From Erpobdella octoculata (taxonomy: Eukaryota; Annelida; Clitellata; Hirudinida; Erpobdellidae): a stretch of 64,000 nucleotides of DNA. The stretch covers positions 17,622,549 through 17,686,548 of the forward strand of contig OZ022246.1 of assembly GCA_963978895.1 (NCBI GenBank). The letters run 5' to 3'. The position numbers were made by a program, and so were the translations under genes. A model generated the notes under the pieces. It did not search any database, was not told the DNA's origin, and saw nothing but the letters and a program-made list of their open reading frames with translations. The stretch's first letter is position 1. Each line of letters opens with the position of its first letter. Of this stretch, positions 56,590 to 64,000 are shown one piece after another.

Positions 56590-57900
56590 CAGTGGCGTAG
56601 CCAGGTTTTAGCACCAGGGGGAGCGGTGAGCACATATAAAAGGCCCACTTACCAAAATAAAGAATTTCAATTAAATACATTGCATTTATTACATATGTAT
56701 TTATTTTCGTATTTCAAAAAGAAATACTGGAACACCCAAAAGGTAGAAAAACAATATTATGTATTGTTTAGTAACAATTATAGTATATTATACAGTTTAT
56801 ATACTTACTCAGTGTAAACTAATTACAACAGTTTTTTTCGTCTGGGCTTCATTCTTGCAAAGTTATCGATTACTTCGTTATAATCCACTTCACTAGCAAA
56901 CTGTCTTTCGATCGTAATCAAGGCTAAACCTGACAACCTGTCCTCACCAATTGTAGAACCCACGTACGATTTTATGAGTTTCAGTCGGCTGAAGGAACGT
57001 TCCGCACCACCGCTGTTTATTGGCAAGGTCAGAAAAATACGGTACATTGTAAAAAGGCCAGGAAAAATGAAGCACATGTCATTGGCGATCATGAATTTGA
57101 GCACATTGTTGATGGTCATTTCTTTGACACTAGAATTTTTTTCCTTCTTGATTATACCTAATATTTCCTTGTACATGTCTTATTAGAATACCCGAAAGAC
57201 AGCTGCACGTGGTGTTTATCTTCGACTCCCACTGGCACCAGTAATCTTATCTGCATGACTCACCGACTGATGAATATCAAATTGCAGTCTACCACACTGT
57301 CCACACATTGATATTATATTTGTATATACTATACTACTGGGGAAAAATCTCTGCATAACCTTCTCATATAATAATCGCGGCAACAGTAGTATTAAGTTAG
57401 AGTTGTGCAGCTGAAGGTTAATAGGTTATTATTTTGAGGGAGGATCATAGTATATATCTATAATAGTGCTATATGGGAGTTTGCTGTAAAGTTTCAGCCC
57501 AGCGACCTGAAGATGTCGCACTATTATACTAATACAGAGCTCCATGCTTAAATATAATTTTGGCCTATTTAATGTAATCCCAGTGCAGCTGTCTAGCCTA
57601 GAGCCTACGGTTGCATGCATGCATGACATCAGCATCTGATCTGAGATTGCTGTTGAGTAACACAAGACTGTAGAGTCACACAATACAGTCATGTATGATA
57701 GAAAATCTGTTACTGCTTAATTAATCAACATCAATAATTAATCAACATACCCGGTTGGGATTTTAACAGATTTTTGACAGCCCTAAATTTCATAAAATAT
57801 TTATTTTAATTCTTGAGAAGGCCAAAAAGGTCCCACTTTTTGGAAAATGGTCACAGGGGGAGCGGCCGCTCCCCCTGCTCCCCCCCTAGCTACGCCACTG
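56590..57900 (-). mobile_element. hAT element with 8-bp TSD
   Basis: The left end CAGTGGCGTAGCCAGG and the right end CCTAGCTACGCCACTG are inverted repeats with one mismatch. ATTGTAGT flanks both sides (56582-56589 and 57901-57908). A reverse-strand transposase C-terminus lies inside. Confidence 0.92.
56823..57176 (-). pseudogene. hAT transposase C-terminal domain (117 aa)
   Basis: An open frame: FTMYRIFLTLPINSGGAERS, then FSRLKLIKSYVGSTIGEDRL and SGLALITIERQFASEVDYNE, ending ARMKPRRKKLL. This is the dimerisation region (GGAERSFSRLKLIK). N-terminal and catalytic parts are missing from this 1.3-kb element. Confidence 0.85.
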
Positions 57901-57908
57901 ATTGTAGT

Positions 57909-60120
57909 TAGCACATTTTTTAATCTAAATGTAACTAATATCGCAATGTAGTGCGTTGTGTGTAAATCTGCTACTGAAGAAAAACTAATCTAAATATTGA
58001 AACAAGATGGGAAAACTTCTCTATTGAATTCTGCAACTGTAATTGGAGATACAATTTTAATTGACAGTTTAACTCTATAAATGTGGATGTTTGTATACAT
58101 AAGTAAATAACAAAGCAAAGAAAAATAATCAGCCCCAGCCTTGTGTTAGTTTTAGTTCTAGCAGTTAGATGATCTAGCTCCAATAAAACGAATTTAAGAT
58201 CTAAGTTTTCCACACAATAAACAATTATTCCAGTCAAGTATAAAGTAGTTCAAAAATTATTCCTGGAAAGCTACCTCAACTGAAAATGCATGTTTTGAGA
58301 ACTCATTTTCAGGAAATGAAATTGAAGTATTTCTTAGACAATGATAGATAGAGCTGGGGAAAATAGATTTTAAGTTGTGTCTCATTAATACTGATATAGA
58401 GGCAGCACCTGATAGCCCAGATAGCCTAATTATTGTATAAGTTGTAAATGTGAAATTTTTAAAAAAGCCCATGCTTTTCTAAAAGTTGTTCATGTTTTAA
58501 TTATGAGCTACATTGTATCTGCCTGTAAACATTGCTATGGTAAAGTTTGTAATAAATCTCTTCATGCTGATAATCTTGAAGTAGATATGTTTAAGGGCGA
58601 TATATGTGGAGGCCTGTATGAAAAAACTGTTAAAATCGATGAGATACTATTTTAATTAGGCTTGCCCAAAATTAGTCTTTGTTTTTGGACGTATTTATTC
58701 TTTAAATTGGCAAACAAGTTGATGCTCTTAAAACAGTTTTGAAGATACTTGTATATGCTTGTAAATGTTGCTGTGACAAAGTTTAAGATAACTGACTTTA
58801 TATTAGTGGTCTTGTAAATAATATCTATTATTATCTATAATAGTGAAATATGTGTAAATGTCAGAGTTGGCCAATGTGAGCAGTTATTACATTTTATTTA
58901 AAGTGATATATAGAAACTTATCAAGTTCTTGAGAAAATGTCTTCTTTGTTCTGCAAGGTTTTGATGCTTATTAAAATAGCTCTTGTATATTTCTTCCAGT
59001 TACATGTCTATTATTGTTGTAACAAGTTCTTCTGCACATGAGGATATTGCTAAGCATTGTCTCAATGTCAAAACTGTTTGCTTGTGTGTTATAATAAACA
59101 GCAAACAATTTGACTATGATATGATGTGCATTATTAATCTACAAAATCCTCATAATCTACACTTCCCAGTTTACTTCAGCCAGCACGACAAAAGTTGCTA
59201 ACTGAATTGAATTAAAATTTGACAATGTTTAAAGTGGTGTTTAGTGTTTAGAATGTCTCTTCGGAAGCACTGAAGTGTCACAGCCAATGTAACAGCAGCT
59301 GGCAAACCATTCTCAGTCTGGCAACCCCGAACCTTCTGTCTATAGCACTCTATGTGTGGTGGACACAAGAAGTAAAGTCGTGGATGAAGATCTGACTCTT
59401 CTGCTCGACTGAATTGTGCTCAATATAATGATTTTTGAAGCTATATAACAGTTATTATTATAATTATTTAATAAGTTGAAGCTTATACTTTGTTTTTAGA
59501 ATTAAAATTTATGTTGTTCTAAAAACCAGTGTTTGATAAATTTCTTGTCTTCAAGATGTTTGAGCATGTTCCTTTAAAAAGTGGTACGATTCCCATAACC
59601 GGCACCCCCTTCAGCTATTTTCAAATAAGGTTGTGTTTTCAGGTTGTATTGCTTTTTAAATACTGAAGAATTTCGAAAACGTAGACTAGTTGAGTGTACA
59701 TAATCGTTTATACAGAGGAGTTAAACTAGTTTAAGCATTTAATAATCAACAACATTCTTCGGGCAGCTCCATAAGCAAACGGAAAATAAAAGTTTTGTTA
59801 AAAATATAGAAATAACTAACTAAACTGTTTTATGAGCATTTGAACGTAAAAAGTTTAAATTTCGTGGAGATAATTTGTAAATTAAGCGTCAGTTTTTACG
59901 CAGAAATAGAAAAAGCTGGCTTTTGATTGGTTGGCGTTAATAAACAGATTCGCGAGTTTTGAGCAACTTCTTTTGCTAATAACTTTTTTTAGGGACCGAT
60001 CTGTGTCTGGTATCTCTTTCCAGCTCTTAGTTATAACAAATACTATAGTTTAATGTACTTTTTGGCTTGTCTATTAAAATTTCCGTACCAAAAGCTAAAT
60101 CTACCAGACTATTATAACTA
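57909..60120. other. 2.2 kb without a recognised gene
   Basis: AT-rich; short open frames (58257-58472, 58983-59201) lack domains. TGTAAACATTGCTATGG and TGTAAATGTTGCTGTG near 58523 and 58762 suggest an old internal duplication. The end of a stretch around 59260-59470 (AGCTATATAACAGTTATTAT) resembles a SINE-like tail. Confidence 0.35.
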
Positions 60121-60465
60121 TTACCCAGGCAGTAGGCGCCGGAAGCCGGGGCAATAAACGTGAAAGTGCTGTTGTCCAGGCGGTTTTGCCAAACCAATTG
60201 ATCTTTTGATTAATTAATAAAGATGTACATATTTTCTAAAGGGTTATGGTTTAAATTTTGGTAGACATACGGCGTGACTGCCGATACAGTAGCAATTTTA
60301 CGTTAATACTATTGCCACGGCGGTACGCGATCTTTGATTCGCTATATCTTTATTAAATTTAATTTTTTTTACACTTTATGTTATACTCAAACTAAGAATT
60401 TGTACCTTTATATAAAAATATTAATAAAATTTAAAAAAAAATATTTTGAAATTTTTATGCTACTA

Positions 60466-60540
60466 CCTAGGATAGGGTTTAGGGGTAGGGATAGGGTTAG
60501 GGTTAGAGCTAGGGATAGGGTTGGGGTTAGGATTAGTAGC
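60466..60540 (+). repeat. degenerate telomere-like TTAGGG repeats
   Basis: About 11 units of TAGGG with variants (GATAGGG, TTTAGGGG, TTAGGG, TTGGGG). An interstitial tract, since unique sequence continues on both sides. Confidence 0.8.
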
Positions 60541-60595
60541 AATTTTACCGATTGTAATCGCTTCAATTTAAATGCACACTATTTTAATATTTTGC

Positions 60596-61012
60596 ACACT
60601 ATAAAATGCAAACTATAATTAATAAATGCAAACTATAACTAATAAAATAAATGCAAACTATAATTAATAAATGCAAACTATAATTAATAAATGCAAACTA
60701 TAATTAATAAATGCAAACTATAATCAATAAATGCACACTATAACTAATAAATGCAAACTATAATTAATAAATGCAAACTATAATTAATAAATGCAAACTA
60801 TAATTAATAAATGCAAACTATAATTAATAAATGCAAACTTTAATTAATAAATGCAAACTATAATTAATAAATGCAAACTGTAATTAATATTAACTAACTA
60901 TAATTAATATTTGCTAACTATAATTAATATTTGCTAACTATAATTAATATTTGCTAACTATAATTAATATTTGCTAACTATAATTAATATTTGCTAACTA
61001 TAATTAATCATT
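60596..61012. repeat. 20-bp tandem repeat array (left arm of Mutator-like element)
   Basis: About 13-14 units of AATAAATGCAAACTATAATT, then about 6 units of a variant AATATTTGCTAACTATAATT. The distal part recurs inverted at 62393-62566. Confidence 0.93.
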
Positions 61013-61095
61013 CTTTTATATGTACTGTTGGACTGATTGAATGGATTGAAAAATGGTCCCAAAATTATGAATCGAGAATTAAGGAATTCAAAGCT
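60836..61095 (+). repeat. inverted repeat, left copy (about 260 bp)
   Basis: Reverse complement of 62307-62566. Besides 20-mer units it includes 80 bp of transposase coding sequence (LIEWIEKWSQNYESRIKEFK). Confidence 0.88.
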
Positions 61096-61292
61096 GTAAT
61101 CATTCATCATCATCATCATTTATTTTTGAAACGTCCCTATTCCACGCTATGCTAGGGTTGGACGTTTTTCCATATCAGGCCCCATATCATTGAAAATAAT
61201 TATGAATTTTCTTGGAAAAATGCTTGCTAGGCGAAAAAAGAAAGTTCCGTGCAGGAGTTTTTTGTTTACGATTCCAGCACCAACAAATCTAA
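61096..61292. other. no recognised gene
   Basis: Contains a short CAT repeat (about 61103-61120). Otherwise nothing recognised. Confidence 0.4.
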
Positions 61293-61391
61293 ATGGGTCG
61301 CTGCTATTGCCCCGGCGGTTCGCCGTGGTTGCAATAGGTAAAATTGGGTCGCTGCTGTTGCCCCGGCGGTTCGACGTAATTACAATCGGCT
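61293..61391. repeat. tandem 52-bp duplication
   Basis: GGGTCGCTGCTATTGCCCCG followed by GCGGTTCG occurs twice with minor changes, then again loosely at 60290-60335. Confidence 0.75.
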
Positions 61392-61404
61392 CAATTAAAT
61401 GCAA

Positions 61405-61745
61405 ACTAAATAGTTCAATTTTGCACACTATAAAAATATTAGATGCACACTATAAAAATAATTTTTGCACACTACAAAATTAATTTTTGCACACTATAAA
61501 AATAATTTTTGCACACTATATTTTGCACACTACAAAATTAATTTTTGCACACTATATTTTGCACACTACAAAATTAATTTTTGCACACTATAAAAATAAT
61601 TTTTGCACACTATAAAAATAATTTTTGCACACTTTAAAAAATGTTTTTGCACACTATAATTTCAATTTTTCCATACTATATTTTGCACACTATAAAAAAT
61701 TTTTACACACTATAACTCTAATTTTGCATACTGTATTTTGCTCAA
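61405..61745. repeat. GCACACTATAAAAATAATTTTT tandem array
   Basis: About 14 units of TTTGCACACTATAAAAATAA and shortened variants (CACACTACAAAATTAA, CACACTATATTT). Confidence 0.9.
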
Positions 61746-61879
61746 TATAAAATAACTTTTTGAAAGCAATGTAATTGGGAAACATGTTTTATGGTATGCA
61801 TTTCAAATAGAAAATTTATTTTTTAAAGAAATTAAAGATTGTAGCAAATGATTTCATGGTATGTTGTTGTATGAGATTG

Positions 61880-62411
61880 AAATGCTTAAAAAACCTCAAA
61901 ATCTATTGCACCAATAGAGCTTTTGTTGCTTTGGCTGGGCGACCTCTTTTTCTTTTGATTCCAATTGGGATGTTTTTTGCTGCAGGTGGTGGGACTGCCA
62001 GCTTCAGTCAAATAGCTAAATCAACAATGTGTTTGCAAAGCATTTTTTGAAGAATGCAGGGCAATTGCATTCTCCGTTCAGCCAGTCATTTTGATCTTTT
62101 GGTAAAATTGTGGTCCAAGAACAAAAAGCATTGATTTTAAACTCATCAAAAGTCTCCCAGTTGTTAATTTCATTAGAGCTTTCTGTTAATTCTTTTGCAG
62201 CAATGTTGTACACAACTCCACTCTCAGTTGATTTTGGCTTTATGGTTTTTTTCATCTTTGCCCACTGGTAAGAGCTAGTCCACAGTTTCAAGTCAATTTC
62301 TGGAAAAGCTTTGAATTCCTTAATTCTCGATTCATAATTTTGGGACCATTTTTCAATCCATTCAATCAGTCCAACAGTACATATAAAAGAATGATTAATT
62401 ATAGTTAGCAA
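61880..62411 (-). pseudogene. Mutator-like transposase C-terminus with SWIM-type zinc finger
   Basis: The reverse-strand frame (62411-62016) reads VGLIEWIEKWSQNYESRIKE, LWTSSYQWAKMKKTIKPKST, NWETFDEFKINAFCSWTTIL and LNGECNCPAFFKKCFANTLL. CxCx6C with a lost H is a damaged SWIM finger, as found after the MULE catalytic domain. A shifted frame continues KNIPIGIKRKRGRPAKATKA, an AT-hook-like basic end. The catalytic domain is missing. Confidence 0.65.
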
Positions 62412-62566
62412 ATATTAATTATAGTTAGCAAATATTAATTATAGTTAGCAAATATTAATTATAGTTAGCAAATATTAATTATAGTTAGCAAATATTAATT
62501 ATAGTTAGTTAATATTAATTACAGTTTGCATTTATTAATTATAGTTTGCATTTATTAATTAAAGTT
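62393..62566. repeat. 20-bp tandem repeat array, inverted (right arm)
   Basis: About 6 units of AATTATAGTTAGCAAATATT plus TTTGCATTTATT variants, reverse complement of the 60596-61012 array. Confidence 0.92.
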
Positions 62567-62639
62567 CAGTTTCAGCAGTACGAAAGTTCGAACTAAATCA
62601 AAATCTTTTGAAGATGTAACTTCATCGTTCTAGGTTGTT

Positions 62640-62965
62640 CAGACAAATACTTTGCTCTCGGCAAACATCGAGAAGTTGAAATTATCTGTATCAAATTTAA
62701 CTGTCTTGTATGACGAGGTATCAGAAGCAAAACTCCTTATAGAAATACCAATGGTTGAGAAGATGTTTAAGAACAGCCAATGTTACAGTTTCTGATTGGA
62801 TATCAATAGATGTTTGATGTTTTTAAATTCATCGTGGAATGGGATTTACAGAATCCCTTCCAAATCTTAATCATAGCAATAAAGTTATTTATGACCATTT
62901 GCATATCTGTTCCTTCGTGCAAGAGGAGCTTTAGTAAATTAATTAAAAACTACTTAAGTCAACAA
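62640..62965 (+). pseudogene. hAT transposase C-terminal relic
   Basis: The + strand reads FKFIVEWDLQNPFQI with breaks, then ICISVPSCKRSFSKLIKNYL near 62900-62955, a decayed copy of the (S/A)CERSFSKLKLIKNYL hAT dimerisation motif. Upstream blocks are barely recognisable. Confidence 0.5.
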
Positions 62966-63048
62966 TAATAACTGACAATGAGACTAAAAAATCTTGCAGT
63001 GTTAACGATAAACCACGAGACAATACAAATTGTTGTATTGTCTGTCAG

Positions 63049-63759
63049 GTGAGGGTCGGAGGTTCATCGTCTTCCTCCTCTCCTGTGACATGCGGCGATC
63101 CTCAAGGATCCGTTCTCGGCCCAACCCTCTTCTCACTATACACCTCTGAACTCTATTATATCATAGCCGGTCATGGTTTACAGGCGCATTTTTATGCGGA
63201 TGACACGCAAGTTTATGGCCATAGCAATCTCGATCAGGCTGCCGAGCTTTCGTCTCGGGTCTCGACTTGTGTTGACGACATTTATCAGTGGATGAAATCG
63301 AGTCGCCTACAATTAAACCCAAAAAAATCAGAGGTCATCTGGTTCACCAGTCGACGGCGCAGCTCCCGGTGTCCAACAGCTCCCGTCCGACTTGGAAATG
63401 AGTGGATCTCACCGAAGTCTACAGTCAAAAACCTTGGTGTTTTTCTGGACTCCGACCTGACCATGCACACTCACGTCGGCTATATCTCGCGCTCATGCTT
63501 CATGATGCTCCGACAGATAAAGGCCGTCGCACCATCTCTTCCAGTGTCTGCTCTTAAGACACTTGCTACCTCTCTAGTTCTCTCTAGGCTCGATTACTGC
63601 AACTCAGCTCTAATCGGTCTACCCACGTCTCTCACCCGACGTCTTCAATCTATCGTCAACGCAGCTGCTAGACTCGTTGCGGGAGCCCACAGGCGTGAAC
63701 ACATCTCTCCGGTCCTACGCAAACTTCATTGGCTTCGGATCAACGACAGTGTAAGATGA
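63049..63759 (+). pseudogene. CR1/jockey-superfamily LINE reverse transcriptase fragment (236 aa)
   Basis: An open frame with RT motifs: TCGDPQGSVLGPTLFSLYTS (the GxPQGSVLGP block), HFYADDTQVYGHSNLDQAAE with YADD, RLQLNPKKSEVIWFTSRRRS, NLGVFLDSDLTMHTHVGYIS and LDYCNSALIGLPTSLTRRLQ with VNAAARLVAGAHRREH and LHWLRIND. The sequence is much more GC-rich than its surroundings. Neither endonuclease nor the RT N-terminus precedes it, and the frame stops at VR just as a hairpin and AT-rich DNA begin, so it is a truncated insertion at both ends. Confidence 0.87.
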
Positions 63760-63775
63760 AGATAATTCATCTTAC
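63751..63775. repeat. 10-bp perfect hairpin after LINE fragment
   Basis: GTAAGATGAA and TTCATCTTAC separated by GATAA, at the 3' break of the LINE frame. Confidence 0.8.
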
Positions 63776-63856
63776 GTATTTTCATAGTATTTGTTTATTT
63801 TATTTTATTATGTGTGCATTTTATTAGGATTGGATATGTCGTAACAATAAGTCATA

Positions 63857-63862
63857 TATATA

Positions 63863-63943
<81 letters not shown>

Positions 63944-63985
63944 GTATATATGTGTTTTTATATATATGTATGTGTGTACGTGTGT
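63857..63985. repeat. (TA)n and TGTA/TG-rich microsatellite
   Basis: A TA array (about 63870-63930) followed by TGTATG and TGTGTG variants to near the window end. Confidence 0.95.
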
Positions 63986-64000
63986 GCGTGTCTATTATTT

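Noticed and set aside
60466..60540. A true chromosome end
   Set aside because: The repeats are degenerate and internal, with transposon sequence continuing on both sides.
60596..61012. Regular 20-bp repeats as a possible CRISPR array
   Set aside because: The repeats are contiguous with no unique spacers and the context is eukaryotic.

Overview
This is a eukaryotic window, almost certainly from an invertebrate metazoan. It is AT-rich, has no operons, and contains spliced transposase exons, tRNA-headed SINEs, degenerate TTAGGG repeats, and a mixture of Penelope-like (PLE), Copia, Gypsy, BEL/Pao, R2-like, CR1-like, hAT, P, Helitron and Mutator-like elements. I cannot name the species. I found no convincing host gene. 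The window is a dense, nested transposon graveyard with a few young or structurally complete elements.

Layout: (1) 346-13220 holds a direct tandem duplication of about 6.3 kb. Each unit carries a Copia RT relic with a SINE in it, an R2-like relic split by a hAT element, and the start of a second R2-like C-terminal gene. That gene is complete only downstream of unit B (12956-13864), and its 3' region ends in a (CATA)n array. (2) 14.5-15.9 kb is mostly non-coding, with a Tigger-like end and a 36-residue membrane-type ORF. (3) 15.9-17.8 kb is a Gypsy RNase H-integrase relic. (4) 17.8-32.2 kb is a Penelope-like cluster: at least five PLE pieces, many ending exactly in long (TA)n arrays. Their terminal repeats carry recognisable hammerhead ribozymes, seven in total, one with a mutated core. 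A hAT with an 8-bp target duplication sits in one PLE. (5) 32.2-34.8 kb holds a P-element-like transposase relic with phase-consistent introns, cut by PLE on one side and by a reverse-strand Helitron on the other. (6) 35.1-43.3 kb holds a Gypsy relic, a BEL/Pao relic interrupted by a CR1-like LINE, and another PLE. (7) 43.5-46.1 kb is a Helitron bounded by both termini but lacking the Rep/helicase part. (8) 46.5-50.7 kb holds hAT fragments and a deleted Gypsy element whose LTR carries a 126-nt near-perfect palindrome. (9) 50691-53687 is a young Copia element with identical LTRs, target duplication, PBS and PPT and an intact Gag-protease-integrase ORF, but with reverse transcriptase and RNase H deleted. 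It sits inside a hAT relic. (10) 54.4-57.9 kb holds hAT ends and two bounded hAT elements. (11) 60.5-62.6 kb holds telomere-like repeats and a Mutator-like element with inverted arms built of 20-bp tandem repeats. (12) 63.0-63.8 kb is a LINE RT fragment followed by (TA)n.

The most noteworthy material is the PLE/hammerhead/(TA)n complex, the RT-less but recently mobile Copia element with a half-tRNA primer site, and the tandem duplication. All of this was read by eye; no alignment or database search was run.
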